Counted from the first letter of the stretch, positions 8,138 to 17,315 are shown. The stretch: DNA of 23,523 nt from Paulinella micropora (GCA_009731375.1 BJOX01000359.1:493181-516703); one strand, 5' to 3'. Numbers and translations are program-made. Notes: generated by a model from the sequence alone, not told the origin.

Positions 8138-9977
8138 TCAAATGTATGTATCAAAATTACCATAACCATTCTGTGCTTTTAATTTTTCCGCTTCGTCTTC
8201 TTTTAAGTNNNNNNNNNNAGCACTCTCCATAAAAAACCTCATTGAGTGCCAACCACACGTGTCTGATGTGTTTGATTGGTTCTTTACTTGATTGACCTTC
8301 ATTAATAAATAACTATCTGGGTGGCTTCGGTCAATTAGTTGTTTCATTTGTTGTTGAAAGTCTTCCGTTGGTTGGTAAAGTGCTAATGGGTCATAGACTT
8401 CAACACTCCTGTCTTTATCTAGACTTACCCATATAGCAATCCAATGAGACCCCGCTTGTTTGTGATTGTCCAAATTCATAATAAATCCGTATCGCTTTCT
8501 GCTTCCGGGCTTCAATGTGTAGATTTCATCACTGGCTATTGCTCCGAGATACCATCCATATTTTTTCATTATGTCGTCTATTTCATTAGTCATTAGTCCC
8601 CTCCCTTCTCCTTCCTGTGTGGGTTCCTCTGGCTGTGGCTTTGGCACTGGCTCTGGTTGCTGTGTCTCCTCTTGTGGTGTTCGGTCTGGCGGTGTAGTCG
8701 TATCTGTTGCCGGCTCTGGTGGCGGGGGTATGGTAGGGGGTGGAACCCCCTCCAGTGGCATTCCTTCATCAATATTCAAATCTGTTGAAACTCGTTTATC
8801 TAAATTTGGATCGGAAGTCATTTTGTTAGTTAGAGTATTTACAAAATCATGTTTGTTCATTGTGTGTTTCCAATCTTTGCGGGCTAAGTATTTTTTTATT
8901 TTTGCTATTGAAAATACTTTATCAATTAATTCTTCTAATGTCTTCGATCCACTACCTTTTTGCTCATTAATACCCATATAATCTTCATATCTAGCATAAT
9001 CTGCTACTTTTCTTTTTACGTTTTCCACCTCACTTCCAACATCAATATTAAACCTTTTAATCATGTCAATAATCCACTTTGAAGTGTCTTTGTAATTTAA
9101 TTTTTTATGACCATCCGTATCTAGTCTCTTTTTAAAAGCCTGTGCTAACTCTTTTATGGTAATGGTTGGGTGATAAGTTTTTGAAAATCCAGAGATGAAA
9201 AATTGATTGATTTGTAAATTTTCAAGATGCTTACCCTTTTCTTCCGCTTTCTTTTTTTCCTTTTCAAGTTTTTCTTTATATTCTTCTGCTAATTTTTTCT
9301 GTTCTTCTAAAGACGTTGCTGTGGCTATAGCCATCTGAATATCTTGACTGGCTTTTTGTAAGTCTTTGAGACTCATCTTTTTAATGAATTTATCTGTATA
9401 TCCTGCTAATTTCAGTGTTTCAATATCTTTCTGCTTTTGCTTTTTTTCTTCCTCATATTGCTCTTTCGTTTTCAATGGTGCTTCATCTCCTAAATTAGGT
9501 AATGGCGGGGCTTGTGGTGGTGTTCCAAATGGCGGTGCTTGTGGCGGTGCTTGTGGCTGTCCATATTGCGATGGCATAATATATTGATATTGTGGTGGCG
9601 GTGGTAATGCTTGTATTCTATTTTTTCTGTCTTCTTCATATTTTACATCATCTATGAGTTTTTGCTCCCTTCTTAGTTCTCTGGCTTTTTGTTCTNNNNN
9701 NNNNNTTGATATCGGATAGTTCATTGCGGTGTATCCTTGCTAACTCATCCTGCCTTTCCTTAGCATCTGCTACGTCTTTTCGTTCTAGCCTCTTCTTTTC
9801 TTCTTCCATCTCATCCCTTTTCTTCTTTTCCTTTTCTTCCTCGTCATGTATTAACTCATATTTCTTTTGTAAGTTGCTTTGTATCTGGTTTCGGTTCTCG
9901 TGTTCAAGACGATTGAAATCAGATTTGATTATTTTTTCCCTTGGCTTGCGACTAGCCCTTTGCGACTTTGGCTTATT
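8138..9977 (-). CDS. Adenain-like (C5/Ulp1-type) capsid maturation protease with long coiled-coil N-terminus
   Basis: Cysteine protease that matures capsid proteins in PLVs, Polintons and adenoviruses. The C-terminal domain shows the His motif GSHWIAIW (His codon 8444-8446), an acidic VEVYDPL, and NQSNTSDTCGWHS with the nucleophile Cys at 8255-8257 and a Gln seven residues before it. Before it lies a Pro/Gln/Glu-rich linker (about 8560-8760), then a Lys/Glu-rich helical region. Upstream of the N run at 9696-9705 the minus strand stays open to 9977 with KSDFNRLEHENRNQIQSN and a Lys/Glu coiled coil, so the protein continues across the gap. The apparent ATG at 9724 is in another frame. The true start is probably in the N run at 9978-9987. 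A second N run (8209-8218) lies just after the active-site Cys. Confidence 0.75.
8209..8218. other. Assembly gap (10 N)
   Basis: This run of N interrupts the C-terminal end of the protease, between FFMES and the final LKEDEAEKL segment. The number of missing residues is unknown. Confidence 0.95.
8722..8753 (-). repeat. 32-bp palindromic mini-repeat inside a gene, copy 2
   Basis: On the minus strand this is the same 32 bases as 4006-4037 with one difference (C for A at position 11). It encodes part of the proline-rich linker of the protease (EGVPPPTIPPPPE), a different reading frame from copy 1, so the match is at the DNA level and not a shared protein motif. Confidence 0.8.
9696..9705. other. 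Assembly gap (10 N)
   Basis: This run of N splits the coiled-coil region of the protease gene. The frames on the two sides differ in phase, which is expected if the real gap is not ten bases. Confidence 0.95.
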
Positions 9978-9987
9978 NNNNNNNNNN
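9978..9987. other. Assembly gap (10 N)
   Basis: This run of N lies at the 5' end of the protease gene, only about 23 bases from the stop of the next gene upstream. It probably hides the start codon. Confidence 0.95.
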
Positions 9988-10010
9988 ATATTTCTAGAAA
10001 CAAAATATCT

Positions 10011-10319
10011 TCAACGAAACTTTACAGCCCCTCCTCGTTGCTTACCATAACAAAGTTTTGCGGCAGTAGCACTAACACTACCAGCGTAAGGCACCCCAAC
10101 ACTACTCAACGCCCCCGCAGTCCTAGAGATTACCTTATTATCGCGAAGAAATTTATTAACAGCCATTGCGGTTTTTCCGACCTTAGCCCAGTTAATCTTT
10201 CCTCCCTTTTGCCCACTCTTCTTCTTGGTTTTATTTTTTCCTCCCTTCTGTGGCATTGATGGATTGTATCCGATGTTATATCCTGATGGTTGTGAAATTA
10301 TCACTGGTGATACTGGCAT
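10011..10319 (-). CDS. Small basic core-like protein
   Basis: A 102-residue basic protein: an N-terminal uncharged stretch, a Lys/Gly segment (QKGGKNKTKKKSGQKGGK), then KFLRDNKVISRTAGALSSVG and a Gly/Ala-rich tail ending RGGAVKFR. Small basic proteins with this build, placed between protease and ATPase, are common in PLVs and adintoviruses and are compared with adenovirus core protein X. A role in condensing DNA or acting on membranes is inferred from composition and position. The start ATG at 10319 follows ATTATAT. The gene is intact. Confidence 0.6.
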   Translation of the reverse strand: MPVSPVIISQPSGYNIGYNPSMPQKGGKNKTKKKSGQKGGKINWAKVGKTAMAVNKFLRDNKVISRTAGALSSVGVPYAGSVSATAAKLCYGKQRGGAVKFR

Positions 10320-10354
10320 ATATAATACAGAAAAATAATTAATTACAAATTTTT

Positions 10355-11176
10355 TTATTTTAATCTGTAAGCAAAATTTTTTCTTAACTCATCATCAACA
10401 CTTGAAACATAAAGAAAATTAAATCTCTCCTTTGTTGCTTCGTGATACTTTTGAAGAAAGTAATCAAAGTCAAAAGATAAGTCTAAGTGTTTATACACGA
10501 GTTCCATTTTGTCCTGAGATTGCCCCGGAAAGATTAATAAATAATCTAACTGCTTAATGGCTTCTGGCCGTAGGTCGTTCAAATACTGACTAGACATAAT
10601 AACCTTACTTTTATAGTGTCTGTTCTTTTTTAACAAATCACTTACGGACTTGTCTCTTAATCCACTACCTAAATCATCCAAAACAAAAACAACCTCTGGA
10701 GAAATATACTTACTCGGCCTTTCTTTTGCCTCTGCGGTGCTCTGTTTCTTTTTTTCTTCTTTTCCAAAGTATAAAAATTGTGGCTTCTCTATTTCTTCTT
10801 TGTCCTGTTTTACTTCTCCTTCGTGTTGCTCGTCATGTCTGTTCAGTTTGTCTAACTCATAATCAATGACATTTACACCATCTGATTTAAGAAAGGTATA
10901 TATTGCCATCGGTTTGCCTCTGTTCTTAAAGTGCTTTACCATTGCTTTATAAATGTAGTCCTTGTGTATGGTTGAAGCAATAATGACAATACGGGTTTTT
11001 CTGTCCGTCGTCCTTTTCAGTATTTCAAAGAGTGCTGTCGTCTTACCGCTCTTCTTACGGGCAAGCAAAAATATGTTAGCATACGGTTCATTGAATAATT
11101 TATAACCCTTGGCTTTTTTATCTCCGTTTCCATCCTGCTTCACAGGTTTCACCTTGACATTTTTAATCTTCTCCAT
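10355..11176 (-). CDS. FtsK/HerA-type (A32-like) genome-packaging ATPase
   Basis: ATPase that drives DNA into the capsid. A Walker A-like ARKKSGKTT at residues 39-47 has Ala in place of the usual first Gly. Walker B is VVFVLDDLGS at about 162-171, and a sensor-like IMSSQ lies at about 193-197. The family's hydrophobic strands surround each. The length (273 residues) is normal for PLV, Polinton and virophage packaging ATPases. The start ATG at 11176 follows AATATC. The Lys-rich N-terminus (1-24) and the charged insert at about 110-155 are variable regions. The gene is intact and belongs to the morphogenesis block with protease and capsid genes. Confidence 0.85.
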   Translation of the reverse strand: MEKIKNVKVKPVKQDGNGDKKAKGYKLFNEPYANIFLLARKKSGKTTALFEILKRTTDRKTRIVIIASTIHKDYIYKAMVKHFKNRGKPMAIYTFLKSDGVNVIDYELDKLNRHDEQHEGEVKQDKEEIEKPQFLYFGKEEKKKQSTAEAKERPSKYISPEVVFVLDDLGSGLRDKSVSDLLKKNRHYKSKVIMSSQYLNDLRPEAIKQLDYLLIFPGQSQDKMELVYKHLDLSFDFDYFLQKYHEATKERFNFLYVSSVDDELRKNFAYRLK

Positions 11177-11223
11177 GATATTTTAGAATTGCGCTTCGTG
11201 CTGTCGCACTCTCTCTTATTCTA

Positions 11224-11241
11224 AAACATCGTTTTTTCTTT
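11224..11241 (-). repeat. 18-bp repeat, copy 1 (minus orientation)
   Basis: On the minus strand this reads AAAGAAAAAACGATGTTT, identical to 17316-17333 on the plus strand. In both places it lies downstream of a viral stop codon and next to hairpin-forming sequence. Confidence 0.65.
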
Positions 11242-11269
11242 ATGGTTTAAAATAAATCGGTGTTCGATG

Positions 11270-11385
11270 TTTATCAACAAACGGGAGTTGCGGTAGCAAC
11301 GAGAGTGTAGTTGATAAATATCATTATTATCCAACGAATTCGTTGCGGATAAATCCGCAACAATCTGGGTAGGTTTCACCTACCC
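11270..11385. terminator. Cluster of hairpins downstream of a viral gene
   Basis: Several inverted repeats are packed together: TTTATCAAC (11270) with GTTGATAAA (11310-11318) enclosing GTTGC/GCAAC; the palindrome AACGAATTCGTT; TTGCGGATAAATCCGCAA (11343-11360); and GGGTAGGTTTCACCTACCC (11367-11385). They follow the likely end of the minus-strand gene at 11380-11773 and precede the ATPase gene. An mRNA 3'-end role is inferred. Confidence 0.5.
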
Positions 11386-11773
11386 TAAGAATTCCAAACA
11401 CACAACAATTCTTCCCGCTAANNNNNNNNNNTACAATTCGGCCCGCTAAATTTCCTGTGTCAATAGTTCCGCTGTCAGTTTCAAGGACTTTAAATGTATA
11501 TTGTCCGTCAGTCCATCCGACAACACCCAAATTATCACCGAGATTTGAAATGTTTGCTGTGGTGCTGTCCGCAAATGTTCCAATAATTTCAATTCTATCC
11601 ATGTAAAGAATTCTTGTTTTGGTTTCGGTCTGGTCGTTCATATAGTGGATAAATTTTACATTCATTTTGGTGGGTGTGAATGACATTTGAATATTTTTAT
11701 TAAATGTTTTGCTTCCTCCAGCAAAATCATTGCTAAGAAAAATAATCCGCTGATATTTGAACTCACTCATCAT
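11380..11773 (-). CDS. Small beta-rich viral protein, unknown function, interrupted by a gap
   Basis: Starts at ATG 11773 (or 11770) with MSEFKYQRIIFLSNDFAGG, followed by short alternating hydrophobic stretches suggesting beta strands. The N run at 11422-11431 separates two copies of almost the same 17 bases, so the true sequence probably reads straight through with one copy. In that frame the gene ends at a TAG (11380-11382), within a hairpin. If the ten N are taken literally, the frame runs on to 11327 through the hairpins, giving an unlikely Cys-rich tail. No family is recognised. The position next to the ATPase suggests a virion component. Confidence 0.5.
11422..11431. other. Assembly gap with overlapping ends
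   Basis: Left of the N run the sequence ends ACAATTCTTCCCGCTAA; right of it starts TACAATTCGGCCCGCTAA. These differ at two bases, so the gap most likely joins two contigs that really overlap. Confidence 0.8.
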
Positions 11774-11796
11774 ATATTTTGTATAATATAAAAAAA

Positions 11797-12054
11797 ATGA
11801 TTTTAATATTCTTGTTTATGTGGTCTGTGTTAGGTCGGACTGCCTGCGACTTTTACTCGCGGGTCAGTGAGAAAAAAAATGAGAGTTGTGCTTATTGTAT
11901 AAAGCAAGTGGTAGATACGGGGTTTAAGTGTGTTTTCATAAATAACGGAAATAATATGTGTCGTAGTTTTGATGAGGCTTTGCCTTTAATGTGTGCGGGC
12001 GATAATAGATGGTATATGACACATACATATACATATGAATGTAATTCTATTTAA
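11797..12054 (+). CDS. Small secreted or membrane-anchored Cys-rich protein
   Basis: The first ATG in this frame is at 11797 and encodes MILIFLFMWSVLGRTAC, a signal peptide or N-terminal membrane anchor. The remaining about 68 residues contain several Cys (CAYC, FKCVF, NNMC, MCAG, YEC), which suggests disulphide bonds. No family is recognised. It is divergent from the minus-strand gene starting at 11773 with only 23 AT-rich bases between, and it precedes the GIY-YIG gene by 40 bases. Its place in the viral block suggests a viral gene. Confidence 0.5.
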   Translation: MILIFLFMWSVLGRTACDFYSRVSEKKNESCAYCIKQVVDTGFKCVFINNGNNMCRSFDEALPLMCAGDNRWYMTHTYTYECNSI

Positions 12055-12094
12055 ACATAATGATATATAATAATAACAAAGAATAACAAACAAT

Positions 12095-12673
12095 ATGCCA
12101 CGAGTTGGAGATTGTAAGAAAGGTAAAATTTATGCGATTAGGTCGCATCAGACAGACCAAATATATATTGGTTCAACTACACAGACATTGGCTCAACGAA
12201 TGGGAACTCATAGAAAAAACTATAGACAATATAAAGAAGGTAAATTTAATAACATAAGTAGTTTTGAAATATTAAAATATGAAGGTGCTTACATTGAATT
12301 ACTTGAAGATTATCCGTGTGATAATGTAAATCAACTAAGAAAGCAAGAAGGAGAATGGATTAGAAAAACAGAAAAATGTGTCAATACAAATATTGCTGGA
12401 CGAACAAAAAATGAATATCGTGAAGAAAAGAAAGATTATTTTAAGCACATAAACAAAATCTGGAGGAATGAAAATAAAGAATACATAACAGAAAAAAACA
12501 AAGAATATTACAAAAAAAAAAAGGAAATTCTTCTAGAAAAAAATAGGCTGTATCAATCAACGATGTTCGAATGCGAGTGCGGACGAAGTGTCAGAAATGA
12601 TAACATATCAAAACATCTAAAATCTAAAATTCATTATGATAATATGATAGGATTATCAACCTTTGGTCTTTAA
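12095..12673 (+). CDS. GIY-YIG endonuclease with C-terminal Cys/His zinc-finger-like end
   Basis: DNA-cutting enzyme of the GIY-YIG family, often found as mobile genes in giant viruses and PLVs. The N-terminal domain has GKIYAIRS and QIYIGSTTQTLAQRMGTHR (the two conserved strands and the catalytic Arg helix), then EGEWIRK with a likely metal-binding Glu. A charged Lys/Glu helix follows (about 110-155). The C-terminus has CECGRSVRNDNISKHLKSKIH, a Cys-x-Cys plus His-x5-His pattern resembling a zinc finger used for DNA binding. The length is 192 residues and the gene is intact. It ends convergent with the gene at 12675, one base apart. Confidence 0.8.
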   Translation: MPRVGDCKKGKIYAIRSHQTDQIYIGSTTQTLAQRMGTHRKNYRQYKEGKFNNISSFEILKYEGAYIELLEDYPCDNVNQLRKQEGEWIRKTEKCVNTNIAGRTKNEYREEKKDYFKHINKIWRNENKEYITEKNKEYYKKKKEILLEKNRLYQSTMFECECGRSVRNDNISKHLKSKIHYDNMIGLSTFGL

Positions 12674-12674
12674 T

Positions 12675-13028
12675 TTACTTTTTGGCTGAGGAAGGAGAAG
12701 GTAAAACAATGCCTATTAATAAACTAATCAAACCGACATAAGTATTAGCAACCTCACAAGGTAAGTTCTTTTCAGATAGCCTTACGATACAAAGGGCTAT
12801 AATGGCAACGATGATACCCATTTGAAATAAGTATTTAATAAGTCGGCTGTCGGTTGGTCTATTTTTCATACAACAGCACGACCAGTTATCTTCCAATTCG
12901 TGCTCTACTTTTTTTCCCTCAGTCTTTAGTTCTACTTCAAGAACACGAGACTTTAATTCTGGAGTTAGTTCGCCATCCATATCCATAATAGGTGGTGGTC
13001 TGTGAAGTCTAGTTGTATTATTTGACAT
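12675..13028 (-). CDS. Small two-helix membrane protein common in PLVs
   Basis: The first ATG is at 13028, giving about 117 residues. The N-terminus is polar, with PPPIMDMDGEL and a Lys/Glu helix. A WSCCCMKNRPTDSRLIKYLF segment follows, then two hydrophobic segments (GIIVAIIALCIV and YVGLISLLIGIVLP) with a short Cys-containing loop between. This Cys-cluster plus Asp-Ser-Arg plus two-helix layout is one I recall from unnamed small PLV proteins. It is probably a virion-membrane or host-membrane protein. Its start overlaps the stop of the fibre gene by a few bases, which suggests co-transcription. Confidence 0.55.
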   Translation of the reverse strand: MSNNTTRLHRPPPIMDMDGELTPELKSRVLEVELKTEGKKVEHELEDNWSCCCMKNRPTDSRLIKYLFQMGIIVAIIALCIVRLSEKNLPCEVANTYVGLISLLIGIVLPSPSSAKK

Positions 13029-13989
13029 TATCAATAACGGACACTCTGATTTCGGCTAGTTGGTTTGCTTGGTCTTGTAGTATATTCATAAGATTTTTAT
13101 TTTCTTTTTCTAAATTAACTACCTTTTCTGCCATGTGTTGAAAAGCACTAACCAATATCGGTATAAAACTTGTATATGTTATGCCTTCAAGGTAGCCATT
13201 TCCATCATCCGCTTTCATTCCACTTTCAGATACAAACTCTGGAAAAATCTTTTTTACTTCGTCCGCAATAAATCCGTGATTCTTTTTTTCTTTCTTTTCG
13301 TCTGATTTCAAATAATATGAACAACAATTTATTTTCATTAGTTTCTCGCAACAATCACCGCAGTCTAATGTTTTAATATCTGATTTAAGCCGTCTATCCG
13401 ATGAGTTTGTCCAAGCACCATTAAGCGGAATATAATTATAACTGCCTGACGGCTCACCAGTAGTAGAGTTTGAAGTAGACCAAGCATGAAGCAAACCAGT
13501 AGAAGAAACAATTACTCCATAATTCGTATATCCTCCCGATTTAAAATATAGTTGTGGGTCAACGGTAGAAGCGGGTCTTTTTCGTATGGTTAAAAAACCG
13601 CTGGATGCTGTTGGGATGACTACCTCTCCTGATGTATTAATGTTAATCGCCTCAGTCCAAGTTATATTATTTCCCGCTGTTGTTCAAGTATTATAATAAA
13701 AAGCGAGTTTGTTTGAAATTTTGTATATTTGAAAGTTTGAGCCAGAATTACTTGATTTCCAGTTTGAGCAGTCATAATAAGCATCAAAACTTATACCTAT
13801 ATTGTCGTGTGCCCAGTTCAATAATTGAAATGTTGGATAAGCATCTGTGGATATTACTGCCTGCAAGTGTGCTCCTCCAATATTTGAAGCCGTCCCGTAT
13901 AATTCTAGTCCACCTGTCGCCCCATTTGCTGATTTTGTTGTGTTTCCTATAATTATTGGCTTACCCGACGCTGTTGTTATTTTATCGCT

Positions 13990-14150
13990 CGTTGCCAATG
14001 TCGTTGTTGATATCCCCGCATTTGCCGTTATTAATCCACTCGCGGTTACTGTTGTTGTTGATATACTCGCATTTGCCGTGATTAATCCGCTCGCCGTTAG
14101 TGTTGTCGTTGATATCCCCGCGGTTGAAGTAATTGTAGTTCCAGTTATTG
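13990..14150 (-). repeat. Tandem short repeats in fibre gene (Ser/Thr/Ala-rich)
   Basis: Three diverged copies of a unit of about 60 bases encode ISTTTLTASGLITA-like peptide. They are part of the fibre shaft and the kind of array that can change copy number by slippage. Confidence 0.6.
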
Positions 14151-14555
14151 TTCCGCCATTTGTTATATTGTTTGAATTCATATCCAAAGCACCATAAAAC
14201 CGCATACCGCCAGCATTGTTAAAACGGACAATGTCAGACGAAGCACTTTTATTATCTAAAAATTTTGAAATATAAAGTCCCACCCCTTTTACATCAGATG
14301 CTACATTCGTAAATACATAACCTCGTTGGTTCGCGGTTCCACTTGTAGCGGTATTTAGAGTAAATAAGAAATACTGATAATCTCCTGATGTCTGTGAAAA
14401 GAATATATCTCCTCCATTTTGGTTTAATATCCTCGCCCCATTATATGTTATATTTCCGCCATTAGTGATAGTTTGATTATTAAAATCGGCATTGTTCGTT
14501 AAAGTTAGATATTTTATCACAGTGCTCGCCCCATTAAATGTTTTGCTTCCTGTTA

Positions 14556-15895
14556 TGGTTTGTTCTGTTGTTGGTTTTACATTTTGCCCGTCCAATGTGT
14601 CCGCATACCCTTTTGTCGCTCCGTCCGTTGCTAATGTCGGAGTTCCAAGGTTGGCTATTTTACTACTATTACAATCTAGCCCCGAAGCATTTACCCAACC
14701 GACGATTGTCCCGTCAATAATAAAACTTATTTTTTTCGCAGAAATTTCAAAGTTGTAATATGTTGCGGTTTTCATATCCAAACTAGTAATTGACCCAATA
14801 TTACTGGTAGAATTGAAAACGATAAATGTGCCCTTTGTTGTTGAATTGATTGAATTTCCCGTTATTTCAACACCACTGCTATATGTCTTAATTCCTGCTA
14901 TGGTTTGGTTTCCTGTTAGTTTCACATTTTGCCCGTCTAATGTATCCACATAACTTTTGTTTGCTCCATCCGTTGTTGCTGATGGTGTTGCTAAGTTTGT
15001 TATTTTGTTGTTATTCAAAGATAGTGTAGTGCCAGTTGCGGTTATAATTAAAGTATTACCCGAATATAACTCAACATACGATCCCGTTATTTGTATCGGA
15101 TACCAGGCCGCTGTTGCTGTCTTTTGTGCTGCAATCATTCCTATTTTTGTATCAAAGGCTATGCCAATACCATCAAAAGTTGAAGGATTGGACGAACCAC
15201 TTACTTCCAAAGTTGATGTAAATTTTTTATTCCCTGCTATGGTTTGGTCCCCTGTTAGTTTAACCACCGAAGTATCAAGGGCGGAAACATCAACACCATC
15301 AACAAGATTAACATTTGTTATGCTTTGACTTTTCATATCAATCCCCGCACTAGCATTTATTATGTTGGTGAATGTTTTGGTTCCTGCTATGGTTTGGTCT
15401 CCTGTTAGTTTAACCACAGAAGTATCAAGGGTAGAAACATCAATACCATCAACATTACCAACATTTGTAATAGCAAAACCACCCATATTTAAACTACCCG
15501 TCATAGCCGTTGTGCCGTCCTTTGCTAGTTTCGTATCTGTGTATGCTTTTGTTGAAGCATCACCATCGTTGAATGGTGCTGGAAGTCCGCTAATTGCTGT
15601 TGTGCCACTAAAATTTAAAACATTGCCCGTCAATGTTATTCCACCCCCTGTTGTTGGAGCAAGAAGTATGGAAGAACCAACAATGCTTAGTGGATAGCCC
15701 GTTGCTCCACCTGCCTCCGACGAATAAATAGAACCCATATTATTGTTGTAATTGAAGAATAACTTACCAGTGTTTAATGGATTTGAATCTTTTACCCCCA
15801 AATAAGTAGTAAATATTTTGTTTCCTGTTATGGTTTGGTCTCCCGTTAGTTTAACCACCGAAGTATCAAGAGCCGAAACATCAACACCATCAACA
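14556..15895 (-). repeat. Interspersed repeated fibre-shaft units
   Basis: Diverged units containing the complement of GGTTTGGTCTCCTGTTAG recur near 14556, 14893, 15234, 15384 and 15823. Each encodes a VKLTGDQTI or VKLTGNQTI type of peptide. The spacing is irregular, so the array grew by duplication followed by divergence. Confidence 0.65.
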
Positions 15896-16719
15896 TTACC
15901 GACATTTGAAATGTTAAATCCTCCCATATTTAAATCTCCAAACATCATAGCGAGACCATCCAATCTAAGAAAAGGTGAGTTTGTGTTTCTCCATTGTCCT
16001 GTGCTATAAATGAGTAGTTGGTTATTGGCTGGTGTGCCCGTTATTGTAACATCGCTGTGTGTATCAATTGTTCCATCCGCGGACACTTTATCATTATTAT
16101 CTTCGTGCTCTGATATCCAAGTATCAACATCTTTGGTATTTAGTAAATTAACTCCCGTTATATTCAAATTACCGCCCATACTAATCTTGCCTGTTTCATC
16201 AACATTTATCGGAAAAGTTTTATTTACCCAGTTTATTGAGTTATATGTTAGATAACTATTCATTGCGATTGGTGCTGTAATGACTACATCTGTGAGTGTA
16301 TCAATTGAGCCGATTGTTGTATTTCTCCATTTACCATCTACATCATTATATGTTAAGTATTGCCCGACCGTTGGAGCGGATATGTTAGTGTCTATCAAAT
16401 TGTATAGACTGGTTTGGTGCGGATTGGAAGTATTGCTTCTGTGTTGAGTTGAGGCTTTGACTTCGTCGTTGTCCCTCACTCGTTGCTCTGTATAGTATAG
16501 ATTTTTTCCTTCTTTTATGTCTGTAGTTGATTTGGTAGATAATCTTGTGTCAAATCGTAAATCCGTATAGTAGAGGTTCAAAGGGTTTTCATCTTCTGGC
16601 ACTCTGTCTGTATTCAGACCGACTATGTTTGTGTTCGTTAAGTCAAGGTTGGCGATTGATAGGCTGTCTGTCGCAATTTCTGACAAGCCTAAGAGCGACT
16701 TGAAGGAGGAACCTGCCAT

Positions 16720-16782
16720 ATTCGTATATTAATTAATTATTTATTTATTTAAAAATACTAAAATATAATAATCTTAGTATAA
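16720..16782. promoter_or_regulatory. Divergent AT-rich intergenic promoter region
   Basis: Sixty-three bases, almost all A and T, lie between the starts of the fibre gene (minus, 16719) and the Lys/Glu-rich gene (plus, 16783). Both promoters must be here or overlap the genes. No single motif stands out beyond TATAATAATC-like tracts. Confidence 0.4.
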
Positions 16783-17298
16783 ATGCCGTCTCCCGAAGCA
16801 AGTCGTAAGAACTGGGGGAGTGCAGTTGAAGGAATAAAAGCGAAAGCAAAACAACGAAAGACGGAACATGCCAAAAAGGTTTTGGAACAATACCGAAATG
16901 CGGTTAAAAGTGAAGACGAAGACATGGAACAAAAAATAGCGGAGATAGAAAATAAGAATGTGGCGAGCGATATTGTTAATGAAAAAGACCAAGATGACAC
17001 ACCCGAGCAAAGCAATGATAGTGAAAGTGAATGTGATTTTACTGATATCATTGCTGAAAAGATGGCAAAAATGAAGATAAGAAGAAAGAAAGCGGAAACA
17101 AAGAGAGAAAAGAAGAAGAGTAAGAAGCCAGAGCCTGAGAGTGAAGAAAGTGAGAGTAGTGAAGAAGAAGAACCGAAGCCAAAGAAAGGCAAAGGTAAGA
17201 AGTCTAGTAGTGTGAGTGTAAAAGTATATAATCAATCTTCTGGTGGTGCTAAGAAAGAAAAAAATAATGATGTTGAAAAATGTTTCTTAAAATTCTAA
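16783..17298 (+). CDS. Lys/Glu-rich charged protein, unknown function
   Basis: A 171-residue, highly charged protein with no recognised domain. The first 60 residues are basic and helical (AVEGIKAKAKQRKTEHAKK), the middle is acidic (DQDDTPEQSNDSESECDF), then a Lys/Arg stretch, a Ser/Glu run (EESESSEEEEPKPKKGKGKK) and a tail ending VEKCFLKF. It is likely a coiled-coil or disordered nucleic-acid or virion protein. Composition alone cannot decide. The ATG is preceded by the divergent AT-rich region, and hairpins follow the stop. Confidence 0.55.
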   Translation: MPSPEASRKNWGSAVEGIKAKAKQRKTEHAKKVLEQYRNAVKSEDEDMEQKIAEIENKNVASDIVNEKDQDDTPEQSNDSESECDFTDIIAEKMAKMKIRRKKAETKREKKKSKKPEPESEESESSEEEEPKPKKGKGKKSSSVSVKVYNQSSGGAKKEKNNDVEKCFLKF

Positions 17299-17315
17299 AG
17301 TCCAAATGTAAATAA

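Larger units (their letters stand above)
13018..16719 (-). pseudogene. Long tail-fibre-like protein with C-terminal S74 intramolecular chaperone, TGA-interrupted
   Basis: A receptor-binding fibre, about 1,233 codons. The N-terminus has NLYYTDLRFDTRLSTKSTTD, NLYYTEQRVRD and HRSNTSNPHQTSLYNL, a pattern shared with phage and giant-virus fibres. The shaft repeats VDGVDVSALDTSVVKLTGDQ-type units, LATPSATTDGANKSYVDTLD-type units and ISTTTLTASGLITA-type units. The C-terminus (13018 to about 13420) is a Peptidase S74 / endosialidase chaperone domain: SDRRLKSDI, GFIADEVKKIFPEF and a final coiled coil. S74 domains fold the fibre trimer and cut themselves off. An in-frame TGA at 13684-13686 breaks the gene; reading continues open in the same frame on both sides. 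Only the product lacking the chaperone would be made, so folding should fail. Confidence 0.8.

Noticed and set aside
11779-11796. Upstream extension of the Cys-rich protein from 11779
   Set aside because: It would start at TTG; the ATG at 11797 begins a clean signal peptide.
13990-15895. CRISPR-like array
   Set aside because: The repeats are coding, diverged and irregularly spaced within one reading frame of the fibre.
13847-16255. Plus-strand frames of 60-123 codons opposite the fibre gene
   Set aside because: They are shadows of the repetitive minus-strand fibre, hydrophobic and without motifs.
16758-17235. Minus-strand Ser/Phe/Leu-rich frames opposite the Lys/Glu-rich gene
   Set aside because: They are antisense of Lys/Glu codons (AAG, GAA read as CTT, TTC).
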